Shown in pieces: positions 44,510 to 54,026 of a stretch of DNA of 64,000 nucleotides. Source of the stretch: JAOARY01 sp045345765 (GTDB lineage Bacteria > Bacillota > Clostridia > Peptostreptococcales > Peptostreptococcaceae). The DNA lies in assembly GCA_045345765.1 (NCBI GenBank), contig CP148265.1, positions 2,108,001-2,172,000 on the forward strand. The letters are read 5' to 3'. The first letter of the stretch is position 1. Each line of letters opens with the position of its first letter. The notes under the pieces are model-generated. The model worked only from the letters and a program-made list of their open reading frames with translations. It was not told the origin of the DNA and did no database searches. The position numbers were made by a program, and so were the translations under genes.

Positions 44510-46039
44510 ATGAATAAAGTTATAATTGATGGATTTAATTTAAAAATTGAAGATGTTATAAATGTTTCAAGAAACAATTATATGGTTGAATTAGAAGAAA
44601 ATGCTAAAAAGAGAATAATAAAGGCTAGAAATTTAGTTGATGAATTTGTAGATAGTGAAAAAGTGGTATATGGTATAACAACTGGTTTTGGTAAGTTTTC
44701 AGATGTTGCTATAAGTAAAGAACAAACAAAAGATTTGCAAAAAAATCTTATTATTAGTCATTCTTGTGGTGTTGGGGAACTATTTAGTGTAGACATAGTA
44801 AGAGCAATAATGTTACTTAGAGTAAATGCTTTAGCAAAGGGAAACTCTGGAATTAGAATGGAAACGATAAATACTTTAATTGCTATGCTTAATAAAAAAG
44901 TACATCCATGTATTCCGCAAAAAGGATCTTTGGGAGCTTCTGGGGATTTAGCTCCACTATCTCATATGGTTTTACCAATGCTTGGAGAAGGAGAAGCCTT
45001 TTATGATGGTGTAAAAATGGACGGAAGAACTGCTATGCAAAAAGCAGGTATAGATGTTATAGAAATTCATTCAAAAGAAGGTCTTGCATTAATAAATGGA
45101 ACTCAGGTTATGACTGCAACTGGAACTTTAGCTCTTTTTGATGCTATTAATTTATTAAAAACAGCAGATATAGCAGCATCGCTTACAATGGAAGCTTTAA
45201 ATGGTATAACTACGGCATTTGATGAAAAGGTACATAAAGTAAGATCTCATCAAGGTCAAATAGATACAGCTAAAAATATATTAAATATAGTAAAAGATAG
45301 TAAAAATACAACGAAGCAAGGAGAAGTAAGAGTTCAAGATGCATATACATTAAGATGTATTCCTCAAATTCACGGTGCTAGTAAAGATGCTATTAATTAT
45401 GTTAGAGAAAAAATTGAAATAGAAATAAATTCAGCAACAGATAATCCTTTGATATTCCCAGATGAAAGAGAAGTTATATCAGGTGGTAATTTCCATGGTC
45501 AACCAATGGCTTTAGCATTTGATTTTTTGGGAATTGCACTTAGTGAAGTAGGGAATGTATCAGAAAGAAGACTTGAAAGACTTGTAAATCCTGCATTATC
45601 TAATTTACCAGCATTTTTAGTAGAAAAAGGTGGGCTTAATTCAGGATTTATGATTGTTCAATATTCAGCAGCAGCATTAGTTTCAGAGAATAAAGTATTA
45701 GCACATCCTTCTTCAGTGGACTCAATACCTTCTTCTGCAAATCAAGAAGATCATGTATCTATGGGAACTATTGGGGCAAGAAAGGCTTATGAAATACTTA
45801 AAAACTCAAGAAATGTAGTAGCTATGGAGATTTTAGGAGCTTGTCAAGCTATAGATTTATCAGCAAATAAAGGTCTAGGATTAGGGACTAAAAAAGCATA
45901 TGAGATAGTAAGAGAACTAACATCTAAGATTACAGAGGATAAAGTAATGTATAAAGAAATAAATAAAATTGAACAACTTATAATAGAAAATAGATTGGTT
46001 AATGAGGTAGAAAAAATTTCAGGAGAAATTTTGGTTTAG
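44510..46039 (+). CDS. hutH: Histidine ammonia-lyase
   Basis: 509 residues. The self-forming MIO cofactor triad Ala143-Ser144-Gly145 is in GSLGASGDLAPLSH. HSCGVGE, NGTQVMTATG, SATDNPLIF and SSANQEDHVSMG are family signatures. It deaminates histidine to urocanate. The ATG at 44510 is preferred; the TTG at 44495 belongs to the GGGGGTG ribosome site region. hutU, hutI and ftcD/hutG are not adjacent, but a likely histidine carrier follows, after a terminator. Confidence 0.96.
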   Translation: MNKVIIDGFNLKIEDVINVSRNNYMVELEENAKKRIIKARNLVDEFVDSEKVVYGITTGFGKFSDVAISKEQTKDLQKNLIISHSCGVGELFSVDIVRAIMLLRVNALAKGNSGIRMETINTLIAMLNKKVHPCIPQKGSLGASGDLAPLSHMVLPMLGEGEAFYDGVKMDGRTAMQKAGIDVIEIHSKEGLALINGTQVMTATGTLALFDAINLLKTADIAASLTMEALNGITTAFDEKVHKVRSHQGQIDTAKNILNIVKDSKNTTKQGEVRVQDAYTLRCIPQIHGASKDAINYVREKIEIEINSATDNPLIFPDEREVISGGNFHGQPMALAFDFLGIALSEVGNVSERRLERLVNPALSNLPAFLVEKGGLNSGFMIVQYSAAALVSENKVLAHPSSVDSIPSSANQEDHVSMGTIGARKAYEILKNSRNVVAMEILGACQAIDLSANKGLGLGTKKAYEIVRELTSKITEDKVMYKEINKIEQLIIENRLVNEVEKISGEILV

Positions 46040-46070
46040 AATATTTAATTTGAGTATAAATAGAATAGAA

Positions 46071-46099
46071 AAAAGAAGGTATATACCTTCTTTTTTTTA
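46071..46099 (+). terminator. Terminator after hutH
   Basis: AAAAGAAGGT / ACCTTCTTTT around ATAT (46071-46094), followed by T's. Confidence 0.88.
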
Positions 46100-46213
46100 A
46101 TAAAAAATAAAAAGGGTAATTTTTTGAAAATTCAAAATAACAAAAAAACTATTGAAAAAAACACTTCAACGCTTTACAATGATAAAGTATAAATTAAAAA
46201 AGGGGGAAATTAA

Positions 46214-47512
46214 ATGATTTTTACTAATCCAGTTGTATTATCAGTTTTATCAATGATTATTCTATGCTTACTTAATTTGAATGTAATAATTGCAATTTTG
46301 GTGGCTGCCTTAGTTGGAGGTTTAGCTTCTGGAATGACTTTTTCACAGACTATGAATATTTTAATAAGTGGAATGGGAGGAAATAGTGAAACAGCAATAA
46401 GTTACATTTTACTAGGAGCACTAGCTGTAATAATAAACAGATCTGGTCTTGCTAATATTTTATCTTTAAAAATTTCTAAAATTGTTAAGGACAAAAAAGT
46501 TTTATTCTTATTTATGATTGGTATTTTATCTTGTTTATCTCAAAATCTAATACCTGTTCATATTGCATTTATACCTATATTAATACCACCACTTCTAAAA
46601 ATGATGAATAAGATGAAATTAGATAGAAGAGGTGTTGCTTGTGCATTAACATTTGGATTAAAAGCACCATATGTAATGCTTCCAGTTGGATTTGGACTTA
46701 TATTTCATAATGTTATTAGAGATAATATGATATTAAATTCTGTTGAAGTTAAAACAGATATGGTTTGGAGAGCTTTATTTATTCCTGGATGTGGAATGAT
46801 ACTTGGATTTTTAGTAGCGGTATTATTTTCATATAGAAAAGATAGAGAATATAAAGATTTAGATGATAGTCAAGAATTAGTTGAAGTTGAAAAATTAGAT
46901 AAGAATCATTATTTTGTTTTACTTAGTGCTGTAATAGCATTTTTTGCACAACTTTATACAAAGTCCCTTCCTTTAGGTGCAATCTTTGCAATTGTATTTT
47001 TGATGGTATTTAGAGTTATTAAAATTAAGGATTTAAATGAAATAATGCATGATTCAATAAATATGATGGGTTTTATAGCTTTTGTAATGCTTGTTGCATC
47101 AGGTTTTGCACAAGTTCTAAGAGAAACAGGTGCTGTTGAAGCTTTAGTACTTAATATAAGCGGTAGTGTTGGTTCAAGTAAGATATTGGGTTCAATGCTA
47201 ATGCTTTTAGTAGGTTTATTTGTAACTATGGGTATAGGAACTTCTTTTGGTACAATACCAATATTAGCAACTATTTATTGTCCACTAGCAACAAGCTTAG
47301 GTTTTTCGAGTATGGGAATAATTGCACTTATTGGTGTGGCGGGAGCTCTAGGAGACGCTGGTTCACCAGCTTCCGATAGTACATTAGGACCAACATCAGG
47401 ACTTAATGTTGATGATCAACATGACCATATATTTGATACATGTGTTCCAACCTTTATGCATTACAATATTCCTCTTTTAATTTTTGGTTTTATAGCTTCT
47501 ATAATTTTATAA
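46214..47512 (+). CDS. YuiF-type Na+/H+ antiporter-family transporter, likely histidine uptake
   Basis: 432 residues, ~12 hydrophobic segments. GDAGSPASDSTLGPTSGLN and the NhaC-like halves mark the family containing Bacillus YuiF, which has been predicted to carry histidine because of its regulation and gene context. AAAGGGGG precedes the ATG. Its place directly after hutH supports histidine as substrate; this remains an inference. Confidence 0.8.
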   Translation: MIFTNPVVLSVLSMIILCLLNLNVIIAILVAALVGGLASGMTFSQTMNILISGMGGNSETAISYILLGALAVIINRSGLANILSLKISKIVKDKKVLFLFMIGILSCLSQNLIPVHIAFIPILIPPLLKMMNKMKLDRRGVACALTFGLKAPYVMLPVGFGLIFHNVIRDNMILNSVEVKTDMVWRALFIPGCGMILGFLVAVLFSYRKDREYKDLDDSQELVEVEKLDKNHYFVLLSAVIAFFAQLYTKSLPLGAIFAIVFLMVFRVIKIKDLNEIMHDSINMMGFIAFVMLVASGFAQVLRETGAVEALVLNISGSVGSSKILGSMLMLLVGLFVTMGIGTSFGTIPILATIYCPLATSLGFSSMGIIALIGVAGALGDAGSPASDSTLGPTSGLNVDDQHDHIFDTCVPTFMHYNIPLLIFGFIASIIL

Positions 47513-47516
47513 TAAT

Positions 47517-47551
47517 AAAAAGATGGTACTATAATACAGTACCATCTTTTT
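47517..47551 (+). terminator. Terminator after the YuiF-type gene
   Basis: AAAAAGATGGTACT and AGTACCATCTTTTT (47517-47530, 47538-47551), perfect arms. Confidence 0.9.
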
Positions 47552-47691
47552 AAATTTTATTATAAAATAGAAATGATGAAATTTATATTTTATTTTCTTT
47601 TATTCAACAAAAAATATTTTTAATTGTAAAATTAATCTAAAAGAAAAGGGGTATAATAAATAAAGTTATAATATGAAAAGGGGTGTTTTAT

Positions 47692-48756
47692 TTGAATAAT
47701 AAAGAAGATTCTAAGATTACAAATGATGAAATGGATTTATTGATGTCTAATAATAATAATAATAATTATGATGATGAACATAATAAAGCTGAAAAAAAAG
47801 ACATTAAAAATGAAGAAAATACTTCTTCTAATCAAGAAATCAATCAATCAGAAGCGAAGAAAGAAGATTTAAAGCAAGATTCTAATGAAGATAAAGAAGA
47901 GTCTAATGAAGATCAGAATAATGAAGAAGATAGTGATGAAAAAAAAGATGATAAAAAAGATGATGAAAAAGATGATGAAAAAGATGATAGTAACAAAGAT
48001 AAAAAAGAAAAGAAAAAATCATCAAAACCATTATTATTTTTAGTATTAATACTTATAGGTGTTATAATATTTTTTTTAGTTGATCATAAGTTAAATTCAA
48101 AATCGAATATTTCAAAAAATGATAAGGATTTAATTGTGGATTATAATAAGACAAATGAAGAAGATAAAGATTTAGCTGATGATAATAAAATCAAAATAGA
48201 TGATAATAATAGTGAAAATAATGATGATTTAGGTAATTTAGAAAATGAAAATGATTTAGGCCTTGAAAATAATGATGAAAATTCAGCAAGCTCGGATACT
48301 CAAGATTTTATAAATATTGATACGAATGATGATTTGACCCTAGATAATAAAGATAAGAGTATTAACAAGGCTAATTCTAATGAAGAAAAGAATACAGAAA
48401 ATCAAGGTATTGAATACAGATATTATAAATTAAAACCAAATGAGACTTTGTTTTCATTATCAATGTGGTATTATAACAAAAAGAGCAAAATTCAAGAAAT
48501 AAAAAGATTAAATAATATAACAGATGTAAATTCTATAAGTACTAGAAAAAATCTTAAATTAATGCCATATAAAAATAGTAAGATGTCTTCATATGCACCG
48601 AAATATTATAAAATTAAAAAAGGTGAAACTCTTTTTAGTTTGAGTATGAGATTCTATAGTGAAAAAAGAATGATTGAAGCTATAAAGAAATTAAATAATA
48701 TTTCAAATGAAAAAGTTAATGATATATCAACAGGTACTACTCTTATTATGCCTTAG
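47692..48756 (+). CDS. Membrane-anchored acidic protein with two C-terminal LysM domains
   Basis: 354 residues. Residues 1-115 are an acidic, Asn/Glu/Lys/Asp-rich cytosolic part; a membrane helix follows (PLLFLVLILIGVIIFFLV). After a second acidic linker there are two LysM repeats, YRYYKLKPNETLFSLSMWYY and YYKIKKGETLFSLSMRFY, which bind peptidoglycan or chitin-like sugars outside the cell. The TTG at 47692 is chosen because AAGGGGTG covers the GTG at 47683. The topology (disordered inside, LysM outside) suggests a link between wall and cytoplasm, but no enzyme domain is present. Confidence 0.82.
   Translation: MNNKEDSKITNDEMDLLMSNNNNNNYDDEHNKAEKKDIKNEENTSSNQEINQSEAKKEDLKQDSNEDKEESNEDQNNEEDSDEKKDDKKDDEKDDEKDDSNKDKKEKKKSSKPLLFLVLILIGVIIFFLVDHKLNSKSNISKNDKDLIVDYNKTNEEDKDLADDNKIKIDDNNSENNDDLGNLENENDLGLENNDENSASSDTQDFINIDTNDDLTLDNKDKSINKANSNEEKNTENQGIEYRYYKLKPNETLFSLSMWYYNKKSKIQEIKRLNNITDVNSISTRKNLKLMPYKNSKMSSYAPKYYKIKKGETLFSLSMRFYSEKRMIEAIKKLNNISNEKVNDISTGTTLIMP
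47941..47988 (+). repeat. Tandem 12-bp in-frame repeat encoding (K/E)KDD
   Basis: Four copies of RAAAAAGATGAT in frame inside the LysM protein gene. Copies 1 and 2 are identical and copies 3 and 4 are identical, as expected from slippage or recent duplication. Confidence 0.9.
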
Positions 48757-48882
48757 CCAAAATTAAAATCTCCTTCTTAAAATCTTAACAATGATATTAT
48801 ATATTATATTAAAGAAATTCATAATTTTTATGAATTATGGTATGATAATTATTGTTAAGTTTAAAGAAGAGAGGTTTTTTTT

Positions 48883-49671
48883 ATGAATTATAAAATGGTA
48901 GTGGTTGATATGGATATGACTTTATTAAATTCAAACCATGAAATAACAAATAAAACAAAGAATATTATCAAAAAAGTGAGACAAAAAGGTATAAAGGTTG
49001 TTTTGGCTTCAGGTAGATCATACATATCTATGCTTGATTATGCAAAAGATTTAGGGATTGAAGATGAAATTATAAGTTTAAATGGTGGAGTAATAACAGA
49101 TATAAAAGAAAACAATATGATAAAAGAAGATTATTTAGATGAGGAAAAATATATTCGATTAATGGAAAATTTAGAAAAAACAGATTATAGTTATATGATT
49201 TTTAATGCAAATGAGCAGTACTATGAAAGAAATTATTGTAAAGAAAAAATAGATTGGATAAAAAGCATTTCAAAGGTAAAATTAATTGAATTACAAGATT
49301 ATAAAAATGTTTTAAAACCAATAAAATTAGGTTTTCAAATAAATGAAGAAAATGATTATAATAATTTAGTTAAACTACCAAATTTGAATTATTTTAAGGT
49401 TATAAAAACTGGTTACAATTTTGTTGAAATAGTAAAGAAGGACACTAGTAAATGGAGTGCTGTTGAATTTTTAAGAGAAAAATATAATATAGATTCAAAA
49501 GAAATAATAGCTATTGGAGATAGTGAGAATGATTTAGAGATGATAAAAAACAGTGGTTTGGGTATTGCAATGAAAAATGCTTATGATAATATAAAAGATA
49601 TAAGTGATTATGTGACAGATACAAATGATAATAATGGTGTTGCAAAAGCATTAGAAAAATTTATATTCTAA
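48883..49671 (+). CDS. Cof-type HAD phosphatase
   Basis: 262 residues. Catalytic aspartates in VVDMDMTLLNS (DxD), Thr/Ser of LASGRS, and the metal-binding AIGDSENDLEMI. The C2-type cap fits the Cof/IIB group, which dephosphorylates sugar phosphates, FMN or similar. GAGAGG precedes the ATG. plsC follows by ~12 nt. Confidence 0.92.
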   Translation: MNYKMVVVDMDMTLLNSNHEITNKTKNIIKKVRQKGIKVVLASGRSYISMLDYAKDLGIEDEIISLNGGVITDIKENNMIKEDYLDEEKYIRLMENLEKTDYSYMIFNANEQYYERNYCKEKIDWIKSISKVKLIELQDYKNVLKPIKLGFQINEENDYNNLVKLPNLNYFKVIKTGYNFVEIVKKDTSKWSAVEFLREKYNIDSKEIIAIGDSENDLEMIKNSGLGIAMKNAYDNIKDISDYVTDTNDNNGVAKALEKFIF

Positions 49672-49683
49672 GAGGTGAAAAAT

Positions 49684-50409
49684 TTGTTTAAAGCAATAAA
49701 TCTTATAGTGTCTATGTTTATATACTTAATTGGAATAAATAGTGTACTAAAAAAATCGCAAAAATTAAAAACAGAAGGAAAATTTGAACAAAGGGATGAA
49801 CTTTTGTTAAATGAAGCAAGTAAATGGGCTGATATGGTTTTAAATAAAGCTGGGGTTAATTTAATAGTGAAAGGTAGAGAAAATCTAGTAGATGAACCAT
49901 GCTTATTTGTATGCAATCATCAGAGTAACTTTGATATACCAATATTAGTGAAATCATTGGACAGGATGGCTGGTTTTATAGCAAAAAAAGAACTTGCTAA
50001 AATTCCAGTACTGAGTAAGTGGATAATAGAAGTAGGATCAATTTTAATTGATAGAAATAATCCGAGGGAAGCGTTAAAAGGAATAAAAGAAGGAATAAAT
50101 AGTTTAAAAGAAGGTAAATCTTTAGTTATTTTTCCTGAAGGAACTAGATCGAAAAATGGAGAAGTTTTAGAGTTTAAAGCTGGAAGTATGAAATTAGCTA
50201 TAAAAGCAGGAGTAAAAATAATTCCTGTAAGCATAAATGGTTCAACAAATATAATGAAAAGTGGTACTTTTAAGATAAATAGTGGAGATGTTTTTGTAAA
50301 TATATTAAAACCAATAGATGTAAATGATTTTTCAAAAGATGAACAAAAGACAATGTCATCTTATGTCGAAAATTTAATTAGGGAAGATATAAATTCGCAA
50401 AAAAAATAA
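49684..50409 (+). CDS. plsC: 1-acyl-sn-glycerol-3-phosphate acyltransferase
   Basis: 241 residues. The acyltransferase HX4D motif is NHQSNFD and the substrate motif FPEGTRSK; one N-terminal hydrophobic segment anchors it. It makes phosphatidic acid in membrane lipid synthesis. The TTG at 49684 is chosen because the GTG at 49675 is part of GAGGTG. It is co-transcribed with the HAD gene and ends at a strong terminator. Confidence 0.93.
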   Translation: MFKAINLIVSMFIYLIGINSVLKKSQKLKTEGKFEQRDELLLNEASKWADMVLNKAGVNLIVKGRENLVDEPCLFVCNHQSNFDIPILVKSLDRMAGFIAKKELAKIPVLSKWIIEVGSILIDRNNPREALKGIKEGINSLKEGKSLVIFPEGTRSKNGEVLEFKAGSMKLAIKAGVKIIPVSINGSTNIMKSGTFKINSGDVFVNILKPIDVNDFSKDEQKTMSSYVENLIREDINSQKK

Positions 50410-50415
50410 AAAAAT

Positions 50416-50460
50416 AAAAAAAGTTATTAATAATTTTAATTATTAATAACTTTTTTTATT
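50416..50460 (+). terminator. Terminator after plsC
   Basis: AAAAAGTTATTAATAA and TTATTAATAACTTTTT around TTTTAA, with a long T-run. Confidence 0.9.
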
Positions 50461-50617
50461 TTTAAATATAAAATATTTAATTTAAATGATTATATGTATA
50501 AATAATAAAATTAATTGAATTATATTTTATGTTGAAAAAAAGGGGTATAAATATTAAGAACTTAGAGTAATATATAATAAAATTTTATTTAACATATATA
50601 GCTTTGGAGGTGTTTTT

Positions 50618-52309
50618 ATGCGAGAAATAATAAAGGAAAAAATACTTGGGATAATAATTGATAAGAATAATATAGTACTAAATTCTTTTGGATATGATGA
50701 AAATTTTACTAAGGTAAATTTTTATAAAAATATAAAGATAAATGATTATTTAAAAAGAGATATTATGATGATAATAGAAAGTGGCTTGGAGAGAGTAAGA
50801 AAAAACAAACAAAAACTTGTATATAGTGGTATTTGTATAGAAAATGAAGGTTTAAATGAAAATATAAATTTATTTATAGAATTTTTTAGAGAATATACAA
50901 TTATTATATTTGAAAGGAATGAACAAATTCCAAATGAAGATACTGATACAAATGTAAAAAAATTATTTAAATATGCTGTAGATGAACTAAAAAAAGCAAA
51001 TACAAGATTAGAACGAATAGCGTATTATGATGAACTTACTGGACTTAGTAATATACATTATTTGAAAGAACTTATAAATTCGGAAATAAATAAAAAAGAA
51101 GAATTTATTTTGATACAGATAAAAATAGAAAGATTAAATATAATAAAAGAAATTTTAGATAGAAAGCATTTAGAAGAATTAATAAAAGATTTTTCGAATT
51201 TACTTAAAAATACATTAAAAGAGGGAGAAATTATCAGTAAAATTGATGATGAAAACTTTATAATTTTTACACACGAAATAAATAAGCAAGATATAGATTT
51301 TAAATGTGAAAGTATCAAAAATGTATTTAAATCTCCTATTTTAAATAATGATGTGGAAGTGAATTTAAATGTTAAAATTTCTATAGTAAGTTATCCAATT
51401 GATGGACTTTATGATGATGAACTTATAAAAAATTTAGAAATAGGAATAATGAATGGAATAAAAAGAAAAGAAACAGTTACATTTTTTAAAGAAGAAATGC
51501 AAGAAAAGGTTAGAGAAAAAATATATATAGAAAATGCACTTATAAAAGCACTTGAAAAAAAAGCATTATTTATGAATTATCAACCTCAAATAGATCTTGT
51601 TTCATCAAAGATAGTTTCTTGTGAGTCTCTTTTAAGATGGAACAATGAAGGGATACTTATATCGCCAAAGGAATTTATACCAATAGCTGAAGAAATTGGT
51701 TATATATCGGTTTTAGGGGAGTGGGTTATAAATACAGTATTTGAACAAGCTTCAAAATGGTTTAGAAAAGGATTAATTCATGATTTTATATCACTAAATG
51801 TATCCCCCTCACAATTTTATTTACAAAATATAGTTGCAATAATTGAAAATGCAATTAATGTTAATAGAGTAGATGGGAATAAAATTTGTATAGAAATAAC
51901 TGAAGGACTTAGTATATTGAATGAAGAAAAAGTTATAAAAAATTTAAAAAAATTAAAAGATTTAGGTGTTTTAATAGCAATAGATGATTTTGGAATTGGA
52001 TATTCTTCATTTAATTATATAAAAAAATTTCCAATAGATATAGTTAAGATTGATAAATCTTTTATAGATGGAATAGCTAAAAATAAAGAAGATTATAATA
52101 TAGTAAAAGCTACAATAGACATGTGTAATAATTCGAATATAAAGACTATAGCAGAGGGAATAGAAGAAATAGAACAGCATCAAAAATTATTAAATATGGG
52201 TTGTACTCATGGTCAAGGTTATTATTATTCAAAGCCTTTAAATATATATGAATATGAAAATTTTTATCAAGAAAATAAAAATAAAACAATTTCATTTGAA
52301 ATATTTTGA
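50618..52309 (+). CDS. EAL-domain c-di-GMP phosphodiesterase with degenerate GGDEF domain
   Basis: 563 residues, soluble. Residues 1-110 form a PAS-like sensor. The GGDEF domain (~140-290; YDELTGLSNIHYL) has KIDDENF where GGDEF is expected, so cyclase activity is unlikely. The EAL domain (~305-555) has ESLLRW for EALLRW, keeping the glutamate, plus IAIDDFGIGYSSF, VKIDKSFI and a late Glu-Gly, so c-di-GMP hydrolysis is likely. GGAGGTG precedes the ATG. A GGGGTATAAA element lies at ~50541-50550. The next gene is a sensor kinase, 45 nt downstream. Confidence 0.9.
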   Translation: MREIIKEKILGIIIDKNNIVLNSFGYDENFTKVNFYKNIKINDYLKRDIMMIIESGLERVRKNKQKLVYSGICIENEGLNENINLFIEFFREYTIIIFERNEQIPNEDTDTNVKKLFKYAVDELKKANTRLERIAYYDELTGLSNIHYLKELINSEINKKEEFILIQIKIERLNIIKEILDRKHLEELIKDFSNLLKNTLKEGEIISKIDDENFIIFTHEINKQDIDFKCESIKNVFKSPILNNDVEVNLNVKISIVSYPIDGLYDDELIKNLEIGIMNGIKRKETVTFFKEEMQEKVREKIYIENALIKALEKKALFMNYQPQIDLVSSKIVSCESLLRWNNEGILISPKEFIPIAEEIGYISVLGEWVINTVFEQASKWFRKGLIHDFISLNVSPSQFYLQNIVAIIENAINVNRVDGNKICIEITEGLSILNEEKVIKNLKKLKDLGVLIAIDDFGIGYSSFNYIKKFPIDIVKIDKSFIDGIAKNKEDYNIVKATIDMCNNSNIKTIAEGIEEIEQHQKLLNMGCTHGQGYYYSKPLNIYEYENFYQENKNKTISFEIF

Positions 52310-52354
52310 ATTTTATTATATCTTATTCTTATAGGTTTTTTATAGGGGGAAGAT

Positions 52355-53962
52355 ATGCAAAGGAAATTTAAAAGTATTAAATTTACAGATAAGATTTTTT
52401 ATAATTTTAAAGATTACCAAAAGATAATAATAATAATATTTTTGTTAGGGTATTTACCCTTTTGTATGTATTCAATATATATATACAATAAATCTGTAAA
52501 AATTCTTGAAAATGAGAAATTAAGTGCTCTAGATGTTTTTATAGATAAGAATATGGAACAAATTGATTTTTATTTATATTCAATAGAAGAGGATGCAAAA
52601 GGTTTTTGTAATAAAAAAGCGGTAAAAAAAACTACTGAAGTATTTTATACATTGAATTTAGCGATGCAAAAAAATGTAAGAATAAGTTTTAGAAATTGGC
52701 TAGAAAAAGTAAAGATAGATAATTATCTAATAGATGAATTTATATATATTATAAATGAAAGAAATGAAATTATGAATTATTTTGGAGAAACAAATATGGA
52801 TCTGGACTATCTTTATATGTCTGATGAATATAAAAATACAGCAAAACAAAATGGAGTTTGGATAAAGCAAGATGATTCAATGTTTGTTGAAAAAAAGGAC
52901 GGTTTAGTTTTTTTAAAAACAGTTACAACAAATGAAGGGGAACAAGTTGGCTTGCTTATGACCTTTTTGGATGAAATCCCTTTTTTATATGATAAAATAA
53001 ATACATCAAAAGATGAAATGACCTTATTTATATATGATAATAAGGAAGGGAGGCTTATAAAAGAACAGGAATTTTATAAAGATTTAGATATTGATTATAC
53101 AAAAGTTAGTGATGAATACAATTTTATAAAAATAAATGGGAAAGAATATGCTTATAAAATAAAAAAGCTAGACAGATTGGATTGGAATTTAGGCTCTTTA
53201 ATATCTATGGATGAGATAAATGATAGCATAAAGAAAAAATTTAGTGCGTTACTATGGTCATTTATATTTATAGGAATGTTTTTATATTTGTTATTTTTTA
53301 TAGGTATTAATTATATATCTAGATTAGTTACAGAAAAAGAAATCTCTTCATATAAATTAAAAGCGGTTGAAGAAAATAATGAGAAATTAAGAATCTACAG
53401 ACATGATTTTTTAAACCATTTACAAATTGTAAGAGGACTAATTGAAATGAATCATGAAAGTAAAGCGCTCAATTATCTAGAAAAAATAGGGGCTGAAGGG
53501 AAGGGAATTCGAGCTAGTTTTGAAATAAATATTCCAGAACTTGAATCGACTATACTTAATTTTACATCTAAAGCTTCAAAAATAGGAATAAAAACTGAAT
53601 TGAATTTGGTGAAACTAAACAAAGAAAATTTAGATTGTGATATATATGATTTATCAAAGGTCTTGAATAATCTTTTAAAGAATGCTTATGAAGCACTTGA
53701 GAGTGAGGTTGGTGAACGTATACTAAAAATGAATGTCTTTAATTCTAGAGAGTACTATGTGTTTGAAATAGTAAATAATAAGCCTTTAATAGATGGGGAA
53801 CTTAGAGAAAATATATTTAAAAAGAATTATACAACTAAACAAAGAGGTTCTGGTCTAGGTCTGCACATTATAAAGACGTTATGTGATAAAAATAATATGG
53901 ATTTGAATTTGGATACGGATTTTGAGGGGAACCATTTTTATATAAGAGTTAAAAAACATTAA
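52355..53962 (+). CDS. Membrane sensor histidine kinase of the Spo0B/CitA-type
   Basis: 535 residues. Two membrane helices (~25-45 and ~300-325) enclose an extracellular Cache-like sensor. The kinase core begins RHDFLNHLQIVRGLIEM, the Spo0B-alpha/CitA phospho-acceptor form with His in RHD, then an ATP domain with NNLLKNAYEAL and SGLGLHIIKTL. The D-x-G box is weak (VNNKPLIDG). GGGGGAAG precedes the ATG. No response regulator gene is adjacent, so its partner lies elsewhere. Confidence 0.88.
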   Translation: MQRKFKSIKFTDKIFYNFKDYQKIIIIIFLLGYLPFCMYSIYIYNKSVKILENEKLSALDVFIDKNMEQIDFYLYSIEEDAKGFCNKKAVKKTTEVFYTLNLAMQKNVRISFRNWLEKVKIDNYLIDEFIYIINERNEIMNYFGETNMDLDYLYMSDEYKNTAKQNGVWIKQDDSMFVEKKDGLVFLKTVTTNEGEQVGLLMTFLDEIPFLYDKINTSKDEMTLFIYDNKEGRLIKEQEFYKDLDIDYTKVSDEYNFIKINGKEYAYKIKKLDRLDWNLGSLISMDEINDSIKKKFSALLWSFIFIGMFLYLLFFIGINYISRLVTEKEISSYKLKAVEENNEKLRIYRHDFLNHLQIVRGLIEMNHESKALNYLEKIGAEGKGIRASFEINIPELESTILNFTSKASKIGIKTELNLVKLNKENLDCDIYDLSKVLNNLLKNAYEALESEVGERILKMNVFNSREYYVFEIVNNKPLIDGELRENIFKKNYTTKQRGSGLGLHIIKTLCDKNNMDLNLDTDFEGNHFYIRVKKH

Positions 53963-53976
53963 TTTTATTTTTTTAC

Positions 53977-54023
53977 AAAAAAGGGGCTGTCGCACTAATT
54001 TTTAGTGCGATAGCCCCTTTTTT
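53977..54023. terminator. Bidirectional terminator between sensor kinase and ferritin genes
   Basis: AAAAAGGGGCTGTCGCACTA and its complement with one G-T position, A- and T-runs on the two sides. It is the most GC-rich stem in the window. Confidence 0.93.
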
Positions 54024-54026
54024 TAT

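Noticed and set aside
47640..47660. Sigma-B promoter for the LysM gene
   Set aside because: GGGGTATAAT is present, but no WGWTT-like -35 lies 13-17 bp upstream; it may be an ordinary -10 element.
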